From Cystobacter ferrugineus (GTDB taxonomy: Bacteria; Myxococcota; Myxococcia; Myxococcales; Myxococcaceae): a stretch of DNA of 64,000 nucleotides. Shown here in pieces: positions 1 through 7,717 of this stretch (positions within the stretch are counted from its first letter, which is position 1; each line of letters begins with the position of its first letter). The DNA is taken from NCBI RefSeq assembly GCF_001887355.1, contig NZ_MPIN01000009.1, positions 434,001 to 498,000 on the forward strand, written 5' to 3'. The notes beneath the pieces were generated by a model. That model saw only the letters and a program-made list of their open reading frames with translations. It made no database searches and was not told the DNA's origin. Both the position numbers and the translations under genes were made by a program.

Positions 1-747
1 TCTCTGCGCCTCGTAGGATTGAGTGCCAAGCCATTGCCTGACCGTCAGCCTTGTTGATCTGGTAATGATGGGGCGAATCCTCGAGTAAAAGGCGCTCACC
101 TTGTCGTGCAGCGCCTTATCCAGCGCGATGACGTTTTCAGTGTTGTGCAAGGCTTTTCCGCCAAATCGCTTCGCGTTGCCCGGCGTCTGCTCCACGATGT
201 GATGCCATTCCTTCAGGGCGAGCGCAAGGTTTCGTTTGTCGTCATCCTGGAAGCGGGGCCCGTCTTCGAACAGCGTCAAGCAATCTCCTGGAGTTCTGCA
301 CCGCTCGCAAAATTGTCCATAGGACCGGGCCAGGTCTGATTGCCACGTTTCGCCACTCAGGGGCGCGGAAGCCAACGCCAGCCTACGGCCGACATACAAC
401 GGAGGCCGAGACACGGCCACTCGAAGCGGCATGTTGAGCCAAAGCGTTGTCATGGCTTCCAAAAACGCAGCGTCGCTCACCTGCACAGGCGCGAAGTCCG
501 TGGGCAGCTCGGCAAAGAAAGCCTCTCCCTGGCTCCAGTCCTCGGCTTCTGACTTCTGCGCCCAGGGCTCGGGCGAGTCGCGCGGCACGGGCGGATGGTA
601 ACGGAAAGCCAAAGCCGTCAACCCTCCACTCATGGGGGTCCCCGTGGCGCACGCTGTCACCAGCATCAGCGCCGCCAGGGCCAGCGCCCCCGCGCGCAGG
701 GGCCTTCGCGTGTCCACGGAACGCGAATTGTCGGAATGTTTCAACAT
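1..747 (-). CDS. SitA-like lipoprotein toxin with WHH nuclease domain (3' end outside window)
   Basis: The frame is open from ATG 747 to the window edge, so the C-terminus is missing. Residues 1-33 form a lipoprotein signal peptide ending in the lipobox VTAC, followed by ATGTP. The middle carries a CERC...GDCLTLFEDGP segment and a DDDKRNLALAL stretch, both shared with the toxin gene at 29989-31674. Immediately after this comes KEWHHIVEQ, then FGGKALHNTENVIALD and a Y-S-x-I-x-P segment. That is the pattern of WHH/AHH-type HNH/Endo VII nuclease toxin domains. Such lipoproteins in Myxococcus (SitA) are exchanged between kin through TraA-dependent outer-membrane exchange and kill recipients that lack the immunity protein. 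The hydrophobic middle of the second locus is absent here. The immunity gene should lie to the left of position 1. Toxin class is well supported; assignment to the Sit system is inference. Confidence 0.8.
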   Translation of the reverse strand, partial: MLKHSDNSRSVDTRRPLRAGALALAALMLVTACATGTPMSGGLTALAFRYHPPVPRDSPEPWAQKSEAEDWSQGEAFFAELPTDFAPVQVSDAAFLEAMTTLWLNMPLRVAVSRPPLYVGRRLALASAPLSGETWQSDLARSYGQFCERCRTPGDCLTLFEDGPRFQDDDKRNLALALKEWHHIVEQTPGNAKRFGGKALHNTENVIALDKALHDKVSAFYSRIRPIITRSTRLTVRQWLGTQSYEAQR

Positions 748-985
748 CGCCGCACCTCGCCGGGCGGGCCACCCGAGTTGGAAGCCCAAACCCGAAGATT
801 ACAGAGGGCGACTGACGGCAAGGTCAAGCCACCGGGCCTGGTGAGGTGCTGAAAACCACCACTTTCAAGGTCGTGTGGAGGGTGTCACCATCGCGGTCGC
901 GGTCATCGGCGGCGCGCTCTTTCTTGTTCCCATCTAAACCAAGCGTTTCCTCCAAAAACAGAAACGCGAAAGGCTCGGCGTCACC

Positions 986-1381
986 ATGCCCTACATTCCG
1001 GATTTCGACACAGACACAATCCTCAGCGCTCTCAACGCCATCAGCCAGAAGCATCCGGAGGGATCCCCGGAGCGGGATATCATCGAGCTCGCGCAGATCG
1101 CATTGGTCTACCCCCGCCACATCCGAAAAGAGGATGACTTCCGCAGGTTCTACAAAGAGTTCTTCGATCCCTCATTCAAGCTCAAAGTCTCACAGGAGTT
1201 CGCCACACGGGAAGAGGCAGACAAATGGCTGGCCAGCGGGAAGGCTGAGGACGCAGAGCGCGTCAGAATCGCCGGCAAGGGTTTCATGGTCGTTCGACTG
1301 CCTGGGAGGTTTACGTTCATGAGCGCACCTCTCGAGGGGGAAGAGGTGGAGGAAGACGAATCGGGAGAAGCTTCCGAGTAG
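986..1381 (+). CDS. small toxin-locus-associated protein, paralogue A
   Basis: A 131-aa soluble, acidic protein with no signal peptide or membrane segment. It aligns along its whole length with the product of 28918-29316: YxxxFDxDxxL near the start, PEGS at about 30, a DD(F/Y)RxFF segment at about 53-60, FATREEADxWL at about 73-83 and IAGxGF at about 97. Both copies lie beside a SitA-like toxin gene, which suggests an immunity or accessory role, although the family is not one I can name. This copy is divergent from the toxin at 1-747 and converges on the kinase gene, with 26 bases between the stop codons. The 239 bases upstream contain no other gene; a 20-codon hydrophobic stretch ending in TAA at about 935 may be a coding remnant. 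The coding call is strong because of the paralogue; the function is unknown. Confidence 0.8.
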   Translation: MPYIPDFDTDTILSALNAISQKHPEGSPERDIIELAQIALVYPRHIRKEDDFRRFYKEFFDPSFKLKVSQEFATREEADKWLASGKAEDAERVRIAGKGFMVVRLPGRFTFMSAPLEGEEVEEDESGEASE

Positions 1382-1407
1382 GCAATTCAGCTCGCGGGAA
1401 GGTCCCA

Positions 1408-4400
1408 TCACATCGCATGCCTCGGCAGGCGCACGGTGAAGGTGGTGCCCTCCTCCGGCGTCGAGCGCACGTGGATGTCCCCGCCATGGGCGAGGACGAT
1501 CTGCCGGGTGATGAAGAGCCCCAGCCCGAGGCTGCCCTGACCCGACCTGGCTTCGGGCCCCCGCCGGTAGGGCTCGAAGAGGTTCGACAACACCTCGGGA
1601 GGAATGGCGCTCCCCTTGTTCTCGTTGTGCACCTCGAACAGGACGCTCGAGCCCTCGCTCCGGGTACACACCCGCACAGGAGAGCCGGGCGGACTGTGTT
1701 GGAGCGCATTGCCCACCAGATTGGTCACCACCTGGGCCAACCGGTCCCCATCCCACTCACCCCGCCCCTCGCCGCTGGCGTGGAACGCGATGTGCCTGTC
1801 CGGATGGGCGAGCCGCACCTCCTTCACCACCCGCAGGACATGGGCGTGGAAGTCCAGGGGCTCGCGATGGACGGGGACGCCCTTCATCCGTGCCTGGTTG
1901 AAGTCGAGCAGGTCGTGAATCATCCGGGTGGCCCGGTCCGCCGCCGCGCGGATGCGGCTGACCGCCGTGAGGGTGCGCTTGTCCATGTCCTCGCGCTTGA
2001 GCAGCGCCGTGGCCGACAAGCTGATGGCATTGAGGGGCGTGCGCAGGTCGTGGCTGACGATGGCCACCACGTCCTCGCGCACCCGGATGGCGTCCTGGGC
2101 CTCCTGGTAGAGGCGCGCGTTGTCCAGCGCCAGGGCCGCGCGATCGGCCACGCCCCGGGCCACCTGATCCGTCGTGTCACACTCGGGGCGCGGCTGGCTC
2201 CAGGCGAAGGAGATGAGCCCGAGCTCGCGACCCCGGGCCACCAGCGGGACGAAGAGGAAGGATTTCACGTCGAGTACATCCAGGAGGGCCCGGTGCTCCG
2301 CGTCGCGGGCGAGCTCGTCCAACCACTCGGGGGTGGGCTCCGGCTGGGCCACGGGCACTCCCCCCTCCAGGATGCGCGGCAGCAGGCTGGATTCCAGTTG
2401 AGGGGAGGAAGTCATCGAACGGCGCAGGAGCGCCTGGCGCTCGGGATCCCGTGCCGCCATCTCCAACAGCCGCAACTGCCCGTCCTCCCCCAGCAGGGCC
2501 ACCATGCAGTAGTCGGCCAGATGGGAGACGACGAGCGAGGCGAGGCTCTTGAGCGTGGTGGTGACGTCGAGCGACTGGGACAGCAAAGTCCCCACCTGGA
2601 CGAACAGGGCCTGGGCCTCCTCGGCATGCTTGCGCGCGGAGATGTCGCGCACCAGGCAGGTGAAGAAGCGTCCCTGGGACAGACGGGTCTCTCCAACGGA
2701 GAGCTCCAGGGGGAAGAGGCTGCCGTCCACGCGACGGCCCCGCACCTCGCGCCGGTTGCCGAGCAGCTTGCGCGCTCCGGACTGGATGTTGCCGCTCAGG
2801 TAGGGCTCGGGCAGCAACTGGAGGAAGTCCTGGCCGAGGAGCGTTTCGGGGGGATGACCGAAGATGCGCACGGTGGCCGGGTTGATGCTCTGGATCTTGC
2901 CCGACTCGTCGATGGTGAGGATTCCATCCACCGCCGTCTCCAGGACGGCTTCCAGCCGCTGGGTGGTCGCGCGCAGCGTCTCCTCGGCTTGCCGGCGCGG
3001 GGAGATGTCGCGGGTAATCATGGCGAAGCCACGCAGGCCCCCTCGCTCGTCGCGCAGGGCGGTGATCAGGACATCGGCCCAGAAGCGGCTGCCGTCCTTG
3101 CGCACCAGGGGCAGCTCCGCGCGGTGCTGTCCCTCGGAGGCGGCGAGTTGCAGAGCCTCCTCGGGGACACCGGCCACCACGTCTCCCGGGAGGTAGAAGA
3201 GGGACAGGGAGCGGCCGAGGACCTCCGAGGCCTTCCATCCCTTGATGCGCTCGGCCCCCGGATTCCAGCTCGTCACCCGGCCCTTGGGATCGAGCATGAA
3301 GATGGCATAGTCCTCCACGCCCTCCACCAGCAGGCGGAAGCGCTCCTCGGCCGCGCTCTCGGCGCGCTTGCGCTCGGTGATGTCCAGCGCCACGCTGGCC
3401 ACGAGGATGACCTCGCCGGCCTGATTGCGGACCGGGGCGTGGTTGAAGAGAAAGTGGCGAACCTCCGTGCCCATCCCCCTGGGGGGGACCTCCAGTTCCT
3501 GATCCAAGACCGGCTGCCCCGTCTCCAGCACCCGGAGGCGGAGGGGCGTGATCTGGGAGGCCAGGGCGGGATGGAGCTCATCCAAGCGATGGCCCAACAT
3601 GTGCTCGATGGGAATGCCGAGTTCATCGGCGAGCATCTGGTTGACGCGCACATGGCGCAAGTCACGGTCGAGGAAAGACAGCAACACCGGAGTGGTGGTG
3701 AGCAGGGTATCCAGCAGCGCCAGCGCCTCTTCCGCCTTGCGGCGCTCGCGCACCAACTCCGTCACTTCCACCACATGCCCGAAGACACCATCCACCTCTC
3801 CGTCCGGCCCGTGGGTGGGTGTGTAGACGTAGTTGAAGAAGGACTCCTTGGGCTCTCCCCCTTCCGGGGAGACCAACCACAGCGGGGCCTCGTTGGCCGT
3901 GGCGGGCTTGCCCGTGCGATAGACGTTGTCGATCAACTCGCCGTAGCCCTGCTCCACGAATTCCGGAATCGCCTCGCGCAGGGGCTTGCCCACCAGTTCC
4001 CGGCCACCGAGGCGCCGGACCGCGAGGGGATTGGCCAGGGTGAGGATGTGCTCGGGCCCCCGCATCACGAAGATGAAGGCCGGCGACTGTTGAAAAAGTG
4101 AGTCCAGGCGTTCGCGTTGGGCTTCGGCCTCGCGCAGCAGCCGGGCGCGAGCGGCCTCGGTCTCCTTGCGCTCGGTGATGTCCGTGGCGATGCCACCGAT
4201 GGCCACGGGATTGCTCTCACCTCCCGGCAGGGGGAACGTCGTGGCCAGGTACGTGCGTGGTCCCCAGGGCGTGTCCACCACGAACTCCTTGACACTGGTC
4301 TGCCCAGCCAGGGCATGGGCGTCAGCGGAGTGGTACATGTTGGCGACTTCATCGGAGAAAAAGGAGAAGTTGTCCCGGCCGAGGATCTCCTCGCGCGAGC

Positions 4401-4971
4401 GCCCCAGCACCTCCTCCACGTGACGGTTGACGACGAGATAGCGTCCCTCGGCATCCTTGGCATAGATGGAGACGGGGGCCTGGTCCAACAACGCCTGGAG
4501 CTGGAATTCGTTGAGCCGCTGCGCGGCCTCCCGCTGACGGGTGTACTCGTCCACCGCATCGGCGATGCCGTGGACGATGAAGGAAGCGAGCGTACGGAAT
4601 TCAGCCAGGGTGACACGCGTGCCCGTCTGCTCGATCAAGTCGAGGATGCACTCGTGCAGCACGCCATATTCCCGCACCAGCACCGCCAGGTCGAAGCCGA
4701 GGCGCAGGCGCTGGCGGCCGTGCTCCCGGGCGACGGTGCTCCCCTCCCGTACCACGGCGACTCCCTCCTGGCCGACCCGGTGCAATACCGTCGTCAAATC
4801 CCGGAGGTAGTCACCGATGTGGTTCTCCAGCACGCTCTGGGCGCGGGGCGACGGGGCCAGCCCCTCGCACAGATGTTCCACCCAGTGGTGGATGATGTCG
4901 TCCTGCCGGGACTCCAGCACGTCCGCCAGTGATACAGGCGGAGACTCTGACCGATGCGTCTCGAGATTCAC
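1408..4971 (-). CDS. multi-PAS sensor histidine kinase
   Basis: About 1187 aa, cytoplasmic, with no membrane segments. Domains in order: an RsbRD-type N-terminal sensor domain (about 10-150), five PAS domains joined by DITERK-type linkers (about 155-790), a GAF domain (about 800-950), a HisKA helix with the phospho-accepting His in VSHDLRTPLNAIS (about 967), and a HATPase domain with N-box NLVGNALQHS and G-box GLGLGLFITRQ. All catalytic boxes are intact, so it should autophosphorylate. There is no fused receiver and no regulator directly beside it, so its partner is unknown. I chose the GTG at 4971 because GGGGAGGAA lies seven bases upstream. In-frame ATGs at 5010 and 5022 have no ribosome site, and a longer start would run into the preceding gene. 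The ligand of the PAS array cannot be read from sequence. Confidence 0.92.
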   Translation of the reverse strand: MNLETHRSESPPVSLADVLESRQDDIIHHWVEHLCEGLAPSPRAQSVLENHIGDYLRDLTTVLHRVGQEGVAVVREGSTVAREHGRQRLRLGFDLAVLVREYGVLHECILDLIEQTGTRVTLAEFRTLASFIVHGIADAVDEYTRQREAAQRLNEFQLQALLDQAPVSIYAKDAEGRYLVVNRHVEEVLGRSREEILGRDNFSFFSDEVANMYHSADAHALAGQTSVKEFVVDTPWGPRTYLATTFPLPGGESNPVAIGGIATDITERKETEAARARLLREAEAQRERLDSLFQQSPAFIFVMRGPEHILTLANPLAVRRLGGRELVGKPLREAIPEFVEQGYGELIDNVYRTGKPATANEAPLWLVSPEGGEPKESFFNYVYTPTHGPDGEVDGVFGHVVEVTELVRERRKAEEALALLDTLLTTTPVLLSFLDRDLRHVRVNQMLADELGIPIEHMLGHRLDELHPALASQITPLRLRVLETGQPVLDQELEVPPRGMGTEVRHFLFNHAPVRNQAGEVILVASVALDITERKRAESAAEERFRLLVEGVEDYAIFMLDPKGRVTSWNPGAERIKGWKASEVLGRSLSLFYLPGDVVAGVPEEALQLAASEGQHRAELPLVRKDGSRFWADVLITALRDERGGLRGFAMITRDISPRRQAEETLRATTQRLEAVLETAVDGILTIDESGKIQSINPATVRIFGHPPETLLGQDFLQLLPEPYLSGNIQSGARKLLGNRREVRGRRVDGSLFPLELSVGETRLSQGRFFTCLVRDISARKHAEEAQALFVQVGTLLSQSLDVTTTLKSLASLVVSHLADYCMVALLGEDGQLRLLEMAARDPERQALLRRSMTSSPQLESSLLPRILEGGVPVAQPEPTPEWLDELARDAEHRALLDVLDVKSFLFVPLVARGRELGLISFAWSQPRPECDTTDQVARGVADRAALALDNARLYQEAQDAIRVREDVVAIVSHDLRTPLNAISLSATALLKREDMDKRTLTAVSRIRAAADRATRMIHDLLDFNQARMKGVPVHREPLDFHAHVLRVVKEVRLAHPDRHIAFHASGEGRGEWDGDRLAQVVTNLVGNALQHSPPGSPVRVCTRSEGSSVLFEVHNENKGSAIPPEVLSNLFEPYRRGPEARSGQGSLGLGLFITRQIVLAHGGDIHVRSTPEEGTTFTVRLPRHAM

Positions 4972-5177
4972 GGCGGCATTCCTCCCCAGCGGAGGAGACA
5001 GCGGCTCCATCCGATGGACCATGCGATGGAGATAACAAGCGCATGGGAAGAGGAGTCCCCCCCCAGCCCGCGAGCGGACATGGGAGTGCATTCCCGCTCG
5101 GAGGAGGCGCCCCAGAGCACAGGTCCCGCGTGCTCCGCCGTGCTTTCGACCGCCCCCTTCCCCGCCGGAGCCCGACA

Positions 5178-5957
5178 CTATTCGCTGTAGACCGCGACGG
5201 TCGCACTGCACGCGGTGTTGGCGGCGCAGCCCACGCGGATCTGGTAGTACCCGGCGGAGGGCACGGAGTAGACGATCTCGGCCGCGCTCGCGCAGGCCGC
5301 TCCCGCGTTGTCGTTGTTCGCGACCTCGGTCGTGTAGCCGCCGCTGCTCTGCTGGAAGATGCGCAGCAGGGTGTCACCACTGGCGTTGGCACCGAGGGCC
5401 GTCGCGCCGCAGGTGCTGACGCGGATGACCTCGCCTCCGTTGAAGTGATACTGCTTGTTGAAGGTGTTGACGGTCGCGTTGTGGGTGTTGCGCAGGTTGG
5501 GAGCGGCGAAGGTCGCCTTGCGGCGCGAGAGCGCGACCGTCCCCGAGCAGGCCCCCACGTCGAAGCATCCCGCCCGGAGCGTGTAGATCCCCGCGGCCAG
5601 GGCCGTGTAGACGAGTCTGGAGCCCATGGAGTCCGGTCCACAGATCTCGGAGTCGTCACTGGCGGCCACCAGGGTCAACGGACTGTAGAGACGAAGGTAG
5701 GTGTCGCCCGTGAACGCGCTGTCGGTCAACCCGCAGGTCCCCAGCATGACCGTCTCACCCGCGGCCAGGGAGATCTCACTGCTCGCGGATTCGTGGATAT
5801 CCTGCGCGCTGTTGGTGTTGGAGGCGCTGTAATCGAAGAACGCCAATCTGTGCTTCACGGTGCCAAGCCCCGGGTCTTCCTCCTGGGTCGGCGCCATCGC
5901 CCCCCCACAACCCGTGGACAGCAGAAATACTTCAAGGATGAGCAGGCGGCGCATCAT
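5178..5957 (-). CDS. secreted lipoprotein with two PPC-like beta-sandwich domains
   Basis: A 259-aa protein with a lipoprotein signal peptide (LLSTGC lipobox, Cys about 17). The rest consists of two copies of one domain of about 105 residues. Each has a hydroxyl-rich start, a GDT(Y/L)LR(L/I) motif, a C-G pair and an ending of the form AG(I/Y)Y..R.GC......C.(G/A)TVA. The pattern resembles bacterial pre-peptidase C-terminal (PPC) domains, which are carbohydrate- or protein-binding modules; four cysteines per copy suggest disulfides. No protease domain is present, so this would be a stand-alone surface or outer-membrane lipoprotein. It precedes the kinase gene on the same strand by about 200 bases and follows another Cys-rich duplicated lipoprotein gene. 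Function unknown. Confidence 0.82.
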   Translation of the reverse strand: MMRRLLILEVFLLSTGCGGAMAPTQEEDPGLGTVKHRLAFFDYSASNTNSAQDIHESASSEISLAAGETVMLGTCGLTDSAFTGDTYLRLYSPLTLVAASDDSEICGPDSMGSRLVYTALAAGIYTLRAGCFDVGACSGTVALSRRKATFAAPNLRNTHNATVNTFNKQYHFNGGEVIRVSTCGATALGANASGDTLLRIFQQSSGGYTTEVANNDNAGAACASAAEIVYSVPSAGYYQIRVGCAANTACSATVAVYSE

Positions 5958-6014
5958 GACATTCCCTCGGTGATGGAAATCCTCTCAACTCTTCATCATC
6001 GGTACGCCAGGGGC

Positions 6015-6590
6015 TCACGGCAGGCCATTGCAGATGCCTGGGAGCCGCTCCTCGCGGAAGATCTCGATGCCATTCCACGTGCAGAAGATGCTCCGGCTGG
6101 GATTGTTCGCGGCGTTGAGGGCGCAGTTGTCCAGCGCGTACTGGCAGGGGATGTTGTTGGTCGTGATGAAGTTGTGAGAACCGCAGATGTAACCCCGGTA
6201 CGTGCCCGTTCCCGAGGTGGTCTGGCAGACGAGCGGATTGCAGGCGCCGCTGGTGATTTCCTTGCGGTAGACGAGCCGGTCATTCCACGTGCAGTAGAAG
6301 CTCGTTCCAGGATTGGCCTCGGCCTTGAGCGTGCATTTGCGGCGCGCCTCCTGACAGGAGATGTTCTCGGCGGTGATGAATTTGAACGAGGCGCCACACG
6401 TATAACCCTTGTAGGTGCCCGGGCCCGTGGCGTCCGCGCAAGGGTCCGCGAGCGCGGGCCGCTCGGGAGTCAGCGCCTCTCCCAGTTCCGCGCCGTCCCT
6501 CCCCTGATCGTCCAACGACACCCCTGAACCACAACCCCCCAGAAAGGCTGCCAATGACAAAACGACGACGGCACGATGCGGTGTCCGCAT
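6015..6590 (-). CDS. lipoprotein with duplicated Cys-rich domain
   Basis: A 191-aa protein with a clear lipoprotein signal peptide (LAAFLGGC, Cys about 20). Two tandem copies of a domain of about 65 residues follow. Each has the order C-x(6-7)-G-T-Y-(K/R)-G-Y-x-C-G, then FIT.(E/N)NI.C, a second Cys seven residues on, N-P-x-(S/R)-S-x-(F)-x-C-T-W-N and a final Cys. Six cysteines per copy point to a disulfide-stabilised extracytoplasmic fold. I do not recognise the family. It is 57 bases upstream of the PPC-like lipoprotein gene on the same strand, so the two may be cotranscribed. A ribosome site is weak (an AAGGAG-like run overlaps the region just upstream on the other strand only), so the start rests on the signal peptide. 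Confidence 0.8.
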   Translation of the reverse strand: MRTPHRAVVVLSLAAFLGGCGSGVSLDDQGRDGAELGEALTPERPALADPCADATGPGTYKGYTCGASFKFITAENISCQEARRKCTLKAEANPGTSFYCTWNDRLVYRKEITSGACNPLVCQTTSGTGTYRGYICGSHNFITTNNIPCQYALDNCALNAANNPSRSIFCTWNGIEIFREERLPGICNGLP

Positions 6591-6637
6591 GGGATTTCTC
6601 CTGGTACAAGGAGATGAAATAGCACCGGCCCCCCGGA

Positions 6638-6657
6638 CACTCCGCTGTCCCGGAGTG
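6638..6657. repeat. 7-bp inverted repeat in the gap between operons
   Basis: CACTCCG, six bases, CGGAGTG. It lies 53 bases beyond the stop of the gene at 6710 and about 48 bases upstream of the lipoprotein start at 6590. It could be the end hairpin of the upstream operon (no T-tract is seen) or an operator for the lipoprotein genes. Confidence 0.35.
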
Positions 6658-6709
6658 CCAGCCGTCGTTGGATTGGAATCACTTGCTCGTGGAGTGGCTC
6701 ACGCCGCCA

Positions 6710-7009
6710 TCAGCGGGAAGGGCTCGCGCCTCGAGCCACGCGCTTGCCGCGAGGTCTTGCCAGGTTCTTGTCCGCGATGGCCACCAGGATGAGCACGAAG
6801 GAGAGCAGCCGGATGAGGTACACCCCGAGGACATTCTCGTTCTCGCTGCCCCGCAGGAGCATCATCATCACCCGGTGCAACGCCATCATCCAGAAGGAGG
6901 CGGCGAAGAATCCGAAGAAGCGATCACCTGTCTTCCTCCAGAAACGCAGGAAGAGCAGCCCCGCGACGAGGCACAGGCCCGAGGTCATGCCGGAGAGGAA
7001 ATCGTTCAT
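6710..7009 (-). CDS. small membrane protein, DUF5985-like (second copy)
   Basis: A 99-aa protein with three predicted membrane helices (about 9-20, 27-46 and 60-82), positively charged loops and an Arg/Lys-rich tail. It resembles its neighbour at 7006-7263 in length, helix layout and the (R/K)xGDRFF/GRD.L-type loops; both fit the small DUF5985 proteins common in myxobacteria. Its ATG overlaps the preceding stop codon in the four-base ATGA arrangement, so translation is probably coupled. The two proteins may form a complex. Function unknown. Confidence 0.78.
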   Translation of the reverse strand: MNDFLSGMTSGLCLVAGLLFLRFWRKTGDRFFGFFAASFWMMALHRVMMMLLRGSENENVLGVYLIRLLSFVLILVAIADKNLARPRGKRVARGASPSR

Positions 7010-7263
7010 TCGGAATCCCACACGAGGCCATACACCAGGAGCGCGAGCGCCAGGAACCCGGACAGGTTGCGCAACAACAGCAGATCCCGGCCGGGGAGGA
7101 TGATCTTGTCCAGCACCAGCAGCGCGTTGTTCACCGCCAGCCCGACGAAGCACAAGCTGCTCCACAAGAGCAGGCGCACCCGGTTGCGGGCATAGCCCCG
7201 CAGAAGCAGCACCGCGCAGGCGACGCTCGTCGCCGCGCACAGCAGGAAGACCGCGTCAGCCAT
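7006..7263 (-). CDS. small membrane protein, DUF5985-like (first copy)
   Basis: An 85-aa protein, almost entirely hydrophobic, with three predicted helices and a PGRDLLLLRN loop. The start overlaps the end of the winged-helix gene by eight bases. I chose the ATG at 7263 because a purine run, AAGGGGG, sits seven bases upstream; the ATG at 7269 would abut that run. It forms an overlapping three-gene unit with 7256-7657 and 6710-7009. This layout suggests that the cytoplasmic protein controls or senses through the two membrane proteins, but nothing in the sequence proves that. Confidence 0.78.
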   Translation of the reverse strand: MADAVFLLCAATSVACAVLLLRGYARNRVRLLLWSSLCFVGLAVNNALLVLDKIILPGRDLLLLRNLSGFLALALLVYGLVWDSE

Positions 7264-7657
7264 TGTCATCCCCCTTCTTCCGCAGCCGGAAGGCATCGGC
7301 GAAGGTTCGAATCTTGTCGACCGGCTTGGAGAAGATGAGGTTGATGACGGTCACCCGGCGCGTGGGATACGCCGTGGCCAGACCGCGCACCGCCTCATCC
7401 AGCGCGGCACTCTCCGGCCCGTAACGGAACCCGGCCTCGCTCCCGTCCGCCCGGGACACGAACCCGTCGTACGTCAGGTCCTCCAGCCGTTCACCCGCGG
7501 AGATCGGGGAGATCCGCAGCTCGCGCGCCACCGTCTCCGCGTTCCAGATCCTGTCCGGATGATGGAACAGCAGCAGGAGGATCTCCAGCTGCTCCACGGA
7601 GTCGATGTTCTCGGCGATGAGCCGCCGGACCTCTTCGGGAAGATCGCTAGCCTGCAA
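7256..7657 (-). CDS. winged-helix-like DNA-binding protein
   Basis: A 133-aa cytoplasmic protein. Residues about 18-70 have a helix-turn-helix layout (SVEQLEILLLLFHHPDRIW, then AETVARELRI, then ERLEDLTYDGFV). This matches the winged-helix pattern in which a first helix of leucines precedes a recognition helix and a short wing. The C-terminal third is amphipathic and ends in charged residues. It heads the overlapping block with the two DUF5985-like genes and follows the degenerate kinase gene by 60 bases on the same strand, so all four may be one operon. Targets unknown. Confidence 0.75.
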   Translation of the reverse strand: MQASDLPEEVRRLIAENIDSVEQLEILLLLFHHPDRIWNAETVARELRISPISAGERLEDLTYDGFVSRADGSEAGFRYGPESAALDEAVRGLATAYPTRRVTVINLIFSKPVDKIRTFADAFRLRKKGDDNG

Positions 7658-7717
7658 ACGTCATCCCTCCCTTTCCCGCCACGAAGCCGGGGCAGGCGCT
7701 CGTGCCAACATCTTCGT

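Noticed and set aside
850-985. Possible toxin-gene remnant with a hydrophobic stretch ending in TAA
   Set aside because: About 30 codons from the previous stop, no start with ribosome site, no match to either toxin that I can align with confidence.
1417-4101. Long open frame opposite the PAS kinase gene
   Set aside because: It arises from the GC-rich third positions of the kinase gene. The predicted protein has no domain and an amino-acid mix (His, Gly, Arg, Gln) typical of antisense frames.
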